From V1-33 sp039795165 (GTDB taxonomy: Bacteria; Verrucomicrobiota; Verrucomicrobiia; Verrucomicrobiales; V1-33): 64,000 nucleotides of DNA. Under the pieces are notes generated by a model, which saw only the letters and a list, made by a program, of their open reading frames with translations, made no database searches and was not told where the DNA came from. The stretch lies in assembly GCA_039795165.1 (NCBI GenBank), contig JBDKER010000022.1, forward strand, positions 15,443 to 79,442, written 5' to 3'. A program made the position numbers and the translations under genes. Each line of letters starts with the position of its first letter. Positions within the stretch are counted from its first letter, which is position 1. Below, piece by piece: positions 44,986-53,714 of this stretch.

Positions 44986-47708
44986 AGCCAGTCACCCCGT
45001 TCCTGCGCCCATCCGGCACAAGCCTGCCCACCGCCGCAGGATGGCTCCCCCATCCATCTCCCTCGTCATGGCTCGCCGAAGCCGTCCACATCAGCCGCAG
45101 AGACCCCGGCACCACCATCCAGATCTTCCCCACTCCGACCAGCCTCACCAACCGCTCGCCCTCCGGTGCCCTTCTCTTCCTCGCCGGGAACCATCTCCCT
45201 CCCGACCAGCTCTTCCAACCCCACACCATCCCCCTCGGCGAACCGTTCCCCGGCGTCTTCATCCCCACCAACGCCACCATCGTCCCAAGCCTGACCCCGG
45301 AGGAAATCACCCGCGGCTTCCCCTACCCCATCCAATTCCTCCACCCTTCCATCGGCCTCTGCGGCTTCCACCCCGAAGATGCCATCGACCCGGTCAGCCT
45401 CCTCGCGCCACCCACCATCCGCAGAACCCCATGGAACCTCGCAACCCCCGCTCCGCCTGAACCACCCCCACTCCACGGAATCTCCCTGACTCTGCCCCTC
45501 TCCAAGGACGAACCACCGGAAATCAACCCCGGCCACGCAACGCCCAACCCGCCTGCCAACCCACCACAGCCCCCCAACTCCTTCCTCCGCCGCACCGCCT
45601 CCAGCATCGGATCCCTCGGAGCCGAAACCCTGCGCCGCCTCGGCAGTTCAGACATCGCCAGCCGCCTCCATTCATGGAGCCAGCAGATCAACCCAGACAT
45701 CGAGCGTCTGCGCGACTCGGAAATCAGCCGCCTCCTCTGCGACCTCGCCAACGACCCACGCAAGGCCATGCGCCGGGCCATGCCGCTCGTCCAACCCCAC
45801 ACCCCTCCCACGGGCCCCTTCAGACCACGCTCGGCCCGACTCCCCTTCCGCCCTAAGGATTGGAACCCGCACGCCCCTCCCGGAAAGCACCAGCGCTCGG
45901 ATCGCTGGGGCCTCACCCCACACCAGTGCAACGCTCTCGAAGCCGCCTACCGCCGCGCCGCTTCCCTCGAGGCCTCCGCAGGCCACTGGATCAAGGCCGC
46001 CAGAATCTACGGAGAACTCCTCGGCGACTGGCCCCTCTGCGCCTCCATGCTCGAAAAAGCCAGCCTCTGGCACGACGCCGCCCTCCTCCACCGCGACCGC
46101 TGCCACAATCACCAGCGCGCCGCCGCCTGCTTCGAATCCGCAGGAGCCATCGACGACGCCGTCAAGTCATGGCTCGCCGCCGGCTTCCCATTGCCCGCCG
46201 CCGACCTCCTCACCCGCATCGGCCGCCACAGGGAAGCCCGCGACCTCTACGAACATGCCTGCAGCAGCTCCGGCTTCGACCCCATCCTCGCCGCTTCCAT
46301 CCTCGAACAGAAACTCCACCGACCCGGCGAAGCCATCAGCCTCCTCAGACAAAGATGGTGCCATCAGGCAGATGCCGCCGCCTTCTCGGAATTCTTCGCC
46401 ATGCTCTCCCGGCACGACCACCACCACGAGGCCCTCGCCACCCTCGCGGAACTGACTGGCAACCCGTCATCCCACCCTCGCCCCACCGCCGCTTTCCTCT
46501 CGTCCCTCCGCACTATCGCCTCGTCCTACCCACAACCCTCAGTCCGCTCAGCCGCCGCCAACCTCGCCCTCCACACCGCCGCCCGCTACCTCTCGTCACC
46601 CCAGCCACGCCCGACAGACGCCTCCGCCATCCTGCTCTCCCTCCACGCCTTTGCCCCGGACGATCCCCTTCTGCGCGACGATGCCCGCCGCTTCCTCTCC
46701 ACCCATTACCCCGCAGCGCACTTCACCGCCGCCCACACCGAATCACGCCAGCCATCCGAAATCATCACCCCGCCGAGCAGTGATTTCATGGAAACAACCC
46801 AATGGTTCGCCCTCTCCTCCCGCGCAGACAGACTCTCGGCCGCAGGCCTATACTCCAATCACGCAGCCCCGCCCACCACGGTCGTCTGGCACTCCAGCAC
46901 CCACGAAACCACTTTTCCCCCCGTTAAGCCAAGCCCCGCAGCATCCAAGGGACTCAACTTCGTGTCCACCAGCTTCCTCTCCATCTTCCACCTCCCGACC
47001 CAGTCACCCGGCTCCCCAAGCATCGTGTCATGGCACTCCCACACATCTCAAAACGCACGGACCACTCCCGCAGAGATCAACCAGCTCCAGAACGCCATCG
47101 CCATCGCTCCCGACCCTCACACCAGCGGATTCATCACCCTCTGCCTCAAATCCACTGGCTCTCTCGTCGCCGAATACTTCGACGAACGCGGATCACTCAC
47201 CGCCTCCCACATCCTCCCCATCCACCCCGATAACGAAAATCACCAATGGCTCGCCGCCGCCCACCACCACAGCCTCTGGATCGCCCACGGCCATTCCGTC
47301 TGGTGCTTCCAACTCAAGGAAGCGCATGCCCACCACAACCTTCACACCTTCCTGCCCCACCCCATCACCAGCCTCACCACCCCAGGCCTCTCCCGCCAGA
47401 ACCACGCCGCCGCCACCGACTCGGCCGGCCACCTCTGGATGCTCACCCCGCGCCTCCACTCATGGGGGATCGACCTCACCCACATCCCCTGCCCCTCGGC
47501 CTCCCTCGCCGCCTTCACCAATGACGGCTCCCTCTGCGCCATCACCCCCGACGGCGGCCTCGCCTTCGCTCCCGGCCATTACTCCTCCCCAGCAAGGCAC
47601 CTCGCCTTCCCCCAGAACACTCCGCAGATCACCGCAGCCTGCCCCACCGGACCCCACTCCATCTCCTTCCTCTCCAGCAGTGGCACCATCTTCACCTTCA
47701 TCCCCTGA
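44982..47708 (+). CDS. bpX6-like N-terminus, TPR-like repeats and C-terminal propeller
   Basis: 908 residues. The N-terminal 160 residues contain ITRGFPYPIQFLHPSIGLCG and DAIDPVSLLAPP, matching my memory of the bpX6 domain of MoxR ternary systems. A Pro-rich linker and a charged helical segment follow. Helical solenoid repeats occupy about 330-560, with TPR-like motifs such as AARIYGELLGDW, AACFESAGAIDDAVKSW and ADLLTRIGRHREARDLYEHA. The last 250 residues are beta-strands with propeller-like periodicity. Last gene of the five-gene operon; its stop is three bases from a convergent gene. Propeller plus TPR suggests a large protein-binding surface. Confidence 0.72.
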   Translation: MKPVTPFLRPSGTSLPTAAGWLPHPSPSSWLAEAVHISRRDPGTTIQIFPTPTSLTNRSPSGALLFLAGNHLPPDQLFQPHTIPLGEPFPGVFIPTNATIVPSLTPEEITRGFPYPIQFLHPSIGLCGFHPEDAIDPVSLLAPPTIRRTPWNLATPAPPEPPPLHGISLTLPLSKDEPPEINPGHATPNPPANPPQPPNSFLRRTASSIGSLGAETLRRLGSSDIASRLHSWSQQINPDIERLRDSEISRLLCDLANDPRKAMRRAMPLVQPHTPPTGPFRPRSARLPFRPKDWNPHAPPGKHQRSDRWGLTPHQCNALEAAYRRAASLEASAGHWIKAARIYGELLGDWPLCASMLEKASLWHDAALLHRDRCHNHQRAAACFESAGAIDDAVKSWLAAGFPLPAADLLTRIGRHREARDLYEHACSSSGFDPILAASILEQKLHRPGEAISLLRQRWCHQADAAAFSEFFAMLSRHDHHHEALATLAELTGNPSSHPRPTAAFLSSLRTIASSYPQPSVRSAAANLALHTAARYLSSPQPRPTDASAILLSLHAFAPDDPLLRDDARRFLSTHYPAAHFTAAHTESRQPSEIITPPSSDFMETTQWFALSSRADRLSAAGLYSNHAAPPTTVVWHSSTHETTFPPVKPSPAASKGLNFVSTSFLSIFHLPTQSPGSPSIVSWHSHTSQNARTTPAEINQLQNAIAIAPDPHTSGFITLCLKSTGSLVAEYFDERGSLTASHILPIHPDNENHQWLAAAHHHSLWIAHGHSVWCFQLKEAHAHHNLHTFLPHPITSLTTPGLSRQNHAAATDSAGHLWMLTPRLHSWGIDLTHIPCPSASLAAFTNDGSLCAITPDGGLAFAPGHYSSPARHLAFPQNTPQITAACPTGPHSISFLSSSGTIFTFIP

Positions 47709-47711
47709 ACA

Positions 47712-48083
47712 TCACCCGCCACTCCTCCGCCTGACCCGACGCCGCCGCCCAGCTCCACCAGCTCCACGCTCCACCATGCGCCGCGCCCGCCGCAATGGCT
47801 CAGGCAGCAGCAGCACAAGAAAAAAACCCGACGCCAGATACGCTATCCACAATCCCTCCTCCTTCGCCTTCCCCAGACTGGGCCGCAGGGCCTCCATAAG
47901 CGCAGGAACCCCCAAAAATGCCCCCAGCAGCAACACAGACCCCAGCAGCCAGTAAACCGCCCGGTCCCGCAACCCTCCCCTCCACAACACCCACACCCCG
48001 GGAAGCATCCCCAACCCAAAAACCAGCGCCACCACCCGCAGCACGGCCAGCCCCAGATAAATCACAGCGGATAACGGTCCCAT
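47712..48083 (-). CDS. Small membrane protein of unknown function
   Basis: 123 residues with three transmembrane helices (about 5-30, 44-66 and 76-96) and a strongly basic Arg/Gly-rich C-terminal tail. The gene stops three bases from the end of the preceding convergent operon. No recognised family. Kept because of its hydrophobic pattern and clean spacing, but could be a fast-evolving or spurious call. Confidence 0.5.
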   Translation of the reverse strand: MGPLSAVIYLGLAVLRVVALVFGLGMLPGVWVLWRGGLRDRAVYWLLGSVLLLGAFLGVPALMEALRPSLGKAKEEGLWIAYLASGFFLVLLLPEPLRRARRMVERGAGGAGRRRRVRRRSGG

Positions 48084-48225
48084 GCGTCACAGAAAAATTC
48101 CAGCACCAAATCCTCGCCTCGCCCCCAACAGCGCAAAAGCGCGAAATTCTCCGCCCACTTCCCGCAGATTTCAGTTGTGACCAGCCCCGTCCCGTGCATT
48201 CGCTTCCCGTCCCCCGCAATGCTTT

Positions 48226-48310
48226 GCTCTCGTGGCGGAATTGGTAGACGCGTATGACTCAGGATCATATGGGGCGACCTGTGGAGGTTCGAATCCTCTC
48301 GAGAGCACCA
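48226..48310 (+). tRNA. tRNA-Leu (anticodon CAG), CCA encoded
   Basis: The acceptor GCTCTCG pairs with CGAGAGC, followed by discriminator A and CCA. The anticodon stem-loop TATGACTCAGGATCATA has CAG at 34-36, which reads leucine CUG. A long variable arm and GGTTCGAATCC T-arm confirm a class II tRNA. Confidence 0.97.
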
Positions 48311-48354
48311 CTTTCCCGCTGCCCGCACGCAGCCTCAGGCGTTCCCTCACCCAC

Positions 48355-49047
48355 ATGCAGGATCCCGTCTTCGTTCAGAACGCCTTCGCGAAAATCGCCC
48401 GGCGCTACGTAATCACCAATCACGCCCTCTCCCTCGGCACAGATATTCTCTGGCGCCGCAAAGTCGCAAGGCTCGTCACAGAACTCCAGCCCGCCACCGT
48501 CCTCGACCTCGCCACCGGCAGCGGTGACCTCGCCGCCGCCATCCTCAAGGCAAACCCAGCCATCCAACTCACCGGAGCCGATTTCTGCGCACCCATGCTC
48601 GCCCATGCCCGCGAACGCCAACTCCCCGGCGTCCCCCTCATCGTAGCCGATGCCCTCCACCTCCCCTTCGCCGACCGCTCATTCGACTGCATCACCGTCG
48701 CCTTCGGCCTCCGCAACATGGCCTCATGGCCAGATGCCCTCAAAAGCATGCTCCGCGTCCTAAACCCCGGCGGTCACCTCGTAATCCTCGACTTCTCGCT
48801 GCCAACCCTGCCCCTCGTCCGACCACTCTACGCCGCCTACCTCAACCACGCCCTCCCTCGCATCGCCGGCCTCCTCACCGGCCAGCAGCATGCCTACCAG
48901 TACCTCGCAGGCTCCATCCAGCAGTTCCCCAGCGGACCCGCCATGTGCCAACTCCTCTCCTCCTGCGGATTCTCCCAGCCATCAGCCACCCCGCTCAGCC
49001 TCGGCATCGCCTCGGTCTACCACGCCTCCAGACCGCCCCTCCCTTGA
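48355..49047 (+). CDS. menG: Demethylmenaquinone methyltransferase
   Basis: 230 residues. The N-terminal FAKIARRYVITNHALSLGTD block, SAM-binding LDLATGSGD (about 50-58), FGLRN and NPGGHLVILDFSLP identify the UbiE/MenG family. It methylates demethylmenaquinone at the end of menaquinone synthesis. Start is the ATG after tRNA-Leu; upstream readings overlap the tRNA. Other men genes are not in the window. Confidence 0.93.
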   Translation: MQDPVFVQNAFAKIARRYVITNHALSLGTDILWRRKVARLVTELQPATVLDLATGSGDLAAAILKANPAIQLTGADFCAPMLAHARERQLPGVPLIVADALHLPFADRSFDCITVAFGLRNMASWPDALKSMLRVLNPGGHLVILDFSLPTLPLVRPLYAAYLNHALPRIAGLLTGQQHAYQYLAGSIQQFPSGPAMCQLLSSCGFSQPSATPLSLGIASVYHASRPPLP

Positions 49048-49118
49048 CGCCGCCCCCTCCCAGCCGCACCTGTCCTCACAATCGCCCAGACCACCCAGCC
49101 CCTTCCCTCCAACCCAGC

Positions 49119-49697
49119 ATGCCCGCCAAATCACCCTCAACCGCCCCCACCAAGGCGGCCAAACCCTCCGCCAAAACAAAGGCGAAAGCCAGCCCCAAAC
49201 CAAAAAGCCCTCCTCTCGTCGGCATCATCATGGGCAGCATCTCGGACTGGGAAACCATGGAGAATGCCGCCAAACTCCTCGCCGACTTCGGCGTCCCCTT
49301 CGAAACAAAAGTCGTCAGCGCCCACCGCACCCCGCACCTCCTCTACTCCTACGCCTCCTCCGCCAGAAAACGCGGCCTCCGCGTCATCATCGCCGGTGCC
49401 GGCGGAGCCGCCCACCTCCCAGGCATGACCGCCAGCCTGACCGATATCCCCGTCCTCGGCGTCCCCGTCGAAAGCAAAGCCCTCAAAGGCATGGACAGCC
49501 TCCTCAGCATCGTCCAGATGCCCGGCGGCGTCCCCGTCGCCACCTTCGCCATCGGCAAAGCCGGAGCCGTCAACGCCGCCCTCTTCGCCATCTCCATCCT
49601 CGCCCTCCACAGCCGCGAACTCGCCACAGAACTGATCGCCTTCCGCGACCTCCAGACCGAAAAAGTCATCGAATCCCAGTCGCAGCTCCCAGAATGA
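49119..49697 (+). CDS. purE: N5-carboxyaminoimidazole ribonucleotide mutase (class I PurE)
   Basis: 192 residues. MGSISDWETM, VSAHRTPHLLYSYA, AGAGGAAHLPGM and GVPVATFAIGKAGA are the class I PurE motifs, with SAHRTP in the active site. It converts N5-CAIR to CAIR in purine synthesis. Unusual: the first ~30 residues are a Lys/Ala/Ser-rich extension before the mutase domain. Coupled by ATGA to purK, its functional partner. Confidence 0.95.
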   Translation: MPAKSPSTAPTKAAKPSAKTKAKASPKPKSPPLVGIIMGSISDWETMENAAKLLADFGVPFETKVVSAHRTPHLLYSYASSARKRGLRVIIAGAGGAAHLPGMTASLTDIPVLGVPVESKALKGMDSLLSIVQMPGGVPVATFAIGKAGAVNAALFAISILALHSRELATELIAFRDLQTEKVIESQSQLPE

Positions 49698-50866
49698 GGC
49701 GCACCAAAGGCCCCATCGTCCCCGGACAAACCATCGGCATCGTCGGCGGCGGCCAGCTCGGCCGCATGGCCGCACGCGAAGCCCGCCGCGCCGGCTACCG
49801 CGTCACCATCTTCACGGACGAACCCAACGGATCCCCCGCCGGCCAGTTCGCCGACAACGAAATCAATGCCAGCTACTTCGACGAAGACGCCCGCAGCCTC
49901 TTCCTGCGCGACGTCAGCGTCGTCACCGTCGAATTCGAAAACATCCCCAGCGCCTTCCTCGAACACATCGAAAGCCGCTCCCGCCTCCACCCCTCCCGCG
50001 CCGCCGTCACCACCTGCCAGAACCGCGAACGCGAAAAACTCTTCCTCCGCAAACACCAGTTCCCTCACGCCGACTTCGCCATCGTCACCGACGCCACCTC
50101 CCTCGCCGACGCCGTCCACCGCATCGGCACCCCCTGCGTTCTCAAAACCGCCGACTTCGGCTACGACGGCAAAGGCCAGCAGAAAATCACCGACTCCACC
50201 GACCTCGCCGCCGCATGGCAGAAACTCGGCACCTCCCGCGGCGTCGTGGAACAATGGGTCGACTTCACCGCGGAAATCTCAGTGGTCTGCGCCCGCTCGA
50301 CCTCGGGCTCGCTGGCCGCCTTCCCCGTAGCCGAAAACATCCACCGTAACCACATCCTCGACGTCACCATCTCCCCGGCCCGCATCGACCCAGCCACCAC
50401 CAAGGCGGCCACCGACCTCGCCGCCGCCATCGCCGACTCCCTCGACTACGTCGGTACCCTCGCCGTCGAAATGTTCCTCACCACCTCAGGAGCCATCCTC
50501 GTCAACGAAATCGCCCCGCGACCCCACAATTCCGGCCACCACACCATCGATTCCTGCATCACCAGCCAGTTCCAGCAGCAGATCCGCACCGTCTGCGGCT
50601 TCAACCCAGGCTCCCCAAGGCAGCACTCCCCAGCCGTCATGGTCAACCTCCTCGGCGATATCTGGCCAGCCCCGGAAAAACACCCGGACTGGTCACCAGT
50701 CCTCGCCGACCCAGCCTGCTTCCTCCACCTCTACGGCAAACGACTCGCTAAACCCGGCCGCAAAATGGGCCACTTCACCGTCCTCGGCGAAACCATCGAC
50801 GACGCCCTCGCCCGCGCCACCTCGCTCCGCAGCAGCCTCGGCCTCCCACCCTTGCCGGAAGCCTGA
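49694..50866 (+). CDS. purK: N5-carboxyaminoimidazole ribonucleotide synthase
   Basis: 390 residues, ATP-grasp. The N-terminal IGIVGGGQLGRM, the ATP-binding KTADFGYDGKGQ, EQWVDFTAEISVV and NEIAPRPHNSGH identify PurK. It makes N5-CAIR from AIR, ATP and bicarbonate. Start is the ATG overlapping the purE stop. A XRE-cupin regulator gene follows 14 bases downstream. Confidence 0.95.
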   Translation: MRRTKGPIVPGQTIGIVGGGQLGRMAAREARRAGYRVTIFTDEPNGSPAGQFADNEINASYFDEDARSLFLRDVSVVTVEFENIPSAFLEHIESRSRLHPSRAAVTTCQNREREKLFLRKHQFPHADFAIVTDATSLADAVHRIGTPCVLKTADFGYDGKGQQKITDSTDLAAAWQKLGTSRGVVEQWVDFTAEISVVCARSTSGSLAAFPVAENIHRNHILDVTISPARIDPATTKAATDLAAAIADSLDYVGTLAVEMFLTTSGAILVNEIAPRPHNSGHHTIDSCITSQFQQQIRTVCGFNPGSPRQHSPAVMVNLLGDIWPAPEKHPDWSPVLADPACFLHLYGKRLAKPGRKMGHFTVLGETIDDALARATSLRSSLGLPPLPEA

Positions 50867-50880
50867 ACCACGCGCATCTC

Positions 50881-51480
50881 ATGCCCGCCAAGCGACCGGA
50901 ACCAGACGACCCCGCCCGCCCCGCGGACATGATCTCGCGCCGCTTCGGCCGCCGCCTCCGCCAGCTCCGGAGCGAACGCAACTGGTCCCTCGAAACACTC
51001 GCCAGCCGCAGCGGCGTGAGCCGCTCCATGATCTCCCAGATCGAACGCGAACAGGCCAACCCCACCCTCGCTGTCACCCTCCGCATCGCCCAGGCCTTCG
51101 GCATGCCCCTCGCAGAACTGGTCGACGCCCCCGGAGCCTCCGCCACCGTCCAGGTCATCCGCCACGACGACCGCGCCTACCACTACCGCTCGGACGACCT
51201 CTGCCGCCTCCGCACCCTCAGCCCGCTCAATCTCGAAAAGGACGTCGAACTGTACGAACTCCAGCTCGAACCCGGCGGCACCCTGCGCAGCGCCCCCCAC
51301 TTCGCCGGCACCCGCGAATACCTCACGGTCGTCAAAGGCACCATCCGCGTCGAAAGCGGCGATGATTCGGATTCCCTGCACACCGGCGATTCCGCCAACT
51401 ACCGCGCCGATATCCCCCACGCCATCATCAATGATGGCCCCCACGAGGCCCTCGCCATCCTCGTGGTGATCTACCGCTGA
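50881..51480 (+). CDS. XRE-family regulator with C-terminal cupin
   Basis: 199 residues. The helix-turn-helix occupies about 24-78, with SLETLASRSGVSRSMISQIER. A cupin of the small double-stranded beta-helix type follows (about 115-195), with FAGTREYLTVVKGTI and HTGDSANYRADIPH. Such HTH-cupin regulators usually respond to a small ligand and control nearby or distant metabolic genes. Directly downstream of purE-purK; regulation of purine genes is possible but not shown. The end overlaps the convergent esterase by 10 bases. Confidence 0.9.
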   Translation: MPAKRPEPDDPARPADMISRRFGRRLRQLRSERNWSLETLASRSGVSRSMISQIEREQANPTLAVTLRIAQAFGMPLAELVDAPGASATVQVIRHDDRAYHYRSDDLCRLRTLSPLNLEKDVELYELQLEPGGTLRSAPHFAGTREYLTVVKGTIRVESGDDSDSLHTGDSANYRADIPHAIINDGPHEALAILVVIYR

Positions 51481-52409
51481 ACCCGGAATCCCTCAGGCAG
51501 GGGATGCCGCCGGAAGAATTCCCAGATCACCGCATTCCCATCAATGTCCCGGGTCGACTTCCCGATGAAAGTCACCGTCGGCACCTGCCCCGGCCACGTG
51601 TGCCCACCACCACTCACCTGCAGCAGCACCACCTCGGCCCCGCCACGCCCCGGACCCCACACATGACGCGTCACCCGCGTCCCATCCCCCGGATCCACAT
51701 CCGCCAGTTCCTCCCGCACCGCTTCCCCAGGACAACCGTTGAGCTGCGACCACGTCCGCACCGTCTCCTCCACCGACCGGAACCCCACCGCCCGCGGCCC
51801 CGCCCGCCCAGACCCACGGTACGGCACAATCCGATCAGCCGTCCCATGCACATGCAGCACCGGCACCGGCCGCAGCGGGGCTGGATCCGGCGTCGTCATG
51901 GTCCCCGCCACCGCCGCCACCGATGCAATCCGGTCGGATAATTCGGCGGCCAGCTTGTACACCATCATCCCGCCATTCGAAAGACCAGCCGCATGAACCC
52001 GCCGGCGGTCCACCGGCAGCTGCGATTCCAGATCGTCAAGCACCAGCCGGAGGAACCCCACATCATCGGGCTGACCCGATCCATCCCGACCCGGCACCCC
52101 TCCGGAATTCCACGTCAGAAAGGTCCCCAACGCTCCCGTCCCGTTCGGATACACCACCACGAAACCAGAACGCTCCGCCTCCGCATTCATCCCGCTGAAC
52201 GAAACCATGAGCTTCCCATTCATGCCAGCCCCATGCAGCACCAGCACCACCGGCACCGGCTTCTCCCCGGACAAGCCCGCCGGCACATGCATCACATAAC
52301 TCCGCTGCTTCCCTTCCCAGTCCACTCTGCGCAAATGTTCCCCGGGCCGCGGCAGCGCCGCCCCCGCAGCCTGACACCAAAGACAAAGAATCATCAGTAT
52401 CCATTTCAT
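51471..52409 (-). CDS. PHB-depolymerase / feruloyl-esterase-like secreted esterase
   Basis: 312 residues from the ATG that yields a signal peptide (about 1-18); another Met four codons upstream is possible. The oxyanion strand VVLVLHGAGMNG, nucleophile AGLSNGGMMVYKLAAE, an Asp in HVHGTADRIVPY and a His in GGGHTWPGQ match the LpqC/poly(3-hydroxybutyrate) depolymerase family. Probably hydrolyses ester-linked polymer or hydroxycinnamate. Convergent with the XRE-cupin gene. Confidence 0.88.
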   Translation of the reverse strand: MKWILMILCLWCQAAGAALPRPGEHLRRVDWEGKQRSYVMHVPAGLSGEKPVPVVLVLHGAGMNGKLMVSFSGMNAEAERSGFVVVYPNGTGALGTFLTWNSGGVPGRDGSGQPDDVGFLRLVLDDLESQLPVDRRRVHAAGLSNGGMMVYKLAAELSDRIASVAAVAGTMTTPDPAPLRPVPVLHVHGTADRIVPYRGSGRAGPRAVGFRSVEETVRTWSQLNGCPGEAVREELADVDPGDGTRVTRHVWGPGRGGAEVVLLQVSGGGHTWPGQVPTVTFIGKSTRDIDGNAVIWEFFRRHPLPEGFRVQR

Positions 52410-52523
52410 GCCACTCAGCATGCCCGGTCCACACGCTCCACGCCAGCCGAATTCATGACGTCCCCAGCCACCGGCTGACAGGCCCCTCCGCCCCAGTCCG
52501 TTGCCTCTCCCCAGACATTTCCC

Positions 52524-53714
52524 ATGAAACGCCGCGCCCTGCTCTCCCTTCTCCCGGCCGCCGCCCTTCCCACATGGGCAACCACCCCGGCCACCAATGC
52601 CACCAATGCCACCGACGCCCTGAAACGCGAAACCGTCCTCACCTACGCCCGCATCGTCCACGCAAACTACACGGACTGCCTCGCCGCCGCACGGTCCCTC
52701 CGCTCTGCACTCGCCAACCTCGTCGCCAAGCCCAGCGAGTCCACGCTCGACGCCGCACGGAAATCATGGACCGCCGCCCGCCGCCCCTACGGACTCTCGG
52801 AAGTCTTCCGCTACTACGCAGGACCCATCGACGACGCCGATGGCCCCGAACCCCTCCTCAATGCATGGCCCCTCGACGAAAGCTGGATCGAAGCCGTACC
52901 CGGCTCCCCCACCACCGGCATCATCGGCAATGACAAGGAATTCCCTTCCCTCTCCCCACAGCTCATCGCCGAACTCAACCAGCGCGACGGTGAAAAAAAT
53001 GTCGCCTGCGGATGGCACGCCATCGAATTCCTCCTCTGGGGACAGGACCGCTCCACCAACGGCCCCGGCAGCCGCCCATGGACGGACTTCTCCACCGCAC
53101 CCCACGCCAGCCGCCGCTGCCAGTACCTCCTCGCCTGCGCGGATATCCTCGTGCTCTACCTCGACGACCTCGTCCGCCAATGGTGCCCCGGCCAACTCGG
53201 CAACTACCGCGCCGTCTTCGAAGAGGATACCGCCGGCTCCCTCGAACGCATCCTCATGGGCATCATCTTCCTCAGCGGAACCGAACTCGCCGGGGAACGG
53301 CTCCAGGTCGCCTTCGATACCATGGAACAGGAAGACGAACAGTCCTGCTTCAGCGATACCACCCACCTCGACCTCATCGCCAATGCCGACGCCATCCGCA
53401 ACGCATGGTCCGGCCAGTACTCCGCGTCCCCAGACCCCCCCATCTCAGGCAAAGGCCTCCGCGATCTCGCCAGCCACCTCCACCCAGCCATCGCCACCAC
53501 CCTCGACAAGGCCATCACCTCCCTCACGGAACGCGCCCGCGCCATCCCTCCCCCATTCGATGCCGCCATCAGGGGATCCAATGACAGCCCCGGCCGCCAG
53601 GCCGTCTTCAGTCTCATCACCGCCGCCGAAGACGTCGCCATTCATGCCAAGGAACTCGCCTCGGCTCTCGGCTGCCGCATCCCAGACATCCCACCCGAAG
53701 ACATCGAAGGCTGA
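52524..53714 (+). CDS. Imelysin-family (M75) periplasmic protein
   Basis: 396 residues with an N-terminal signal peptide (about 1-20). The GxHxxE motif appears as CGWHAIEFLLWGQD, the hallmark of imelysin/IrpA-like proteins implicated in iron uptake. The first helical repeat region contains NYTDCLAAARSLRSAL. These genes commonly neighbour a di-heme oxidoreductase gene; one is found here but 1.4 kb downstream with a foreign-looking gene between. Proteolytic activity of the family is disputed. Confidence 0.9.
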   Translation: MKRRALLSLLPAAALPTWATTPATNATNATDALKRETVLTYARIVHANYTDCLAAARSLRSALANLVAKPSESTLDAARKSWTAARRPYGLSEVFRYYAGPIDDADGPEPLLNAWPLDESWIEAVPGSPTTGIIGNDKEFPSLSPQLIAELNQRDGEKNVACGWHAIEFLLWGQDRSTNGPGSRPWTDFSTAPHASRRCQYLLACADILVLYLDDLVRQWCPGQLGNYRAVFEEDTAGSLERILMGIIFLSGTELAGERLQVAFDTMEQEDEQSCFSDTTHLDLIANADAIRNAWSGQYSASPDPPISGKGLRDLASHLHPAIATTLDKAITSLTERARAIPPPFDAAIRGSNDSPGRQAVFSLITAAEDVAIHAKELASALGCRIPDIPPEDIEG

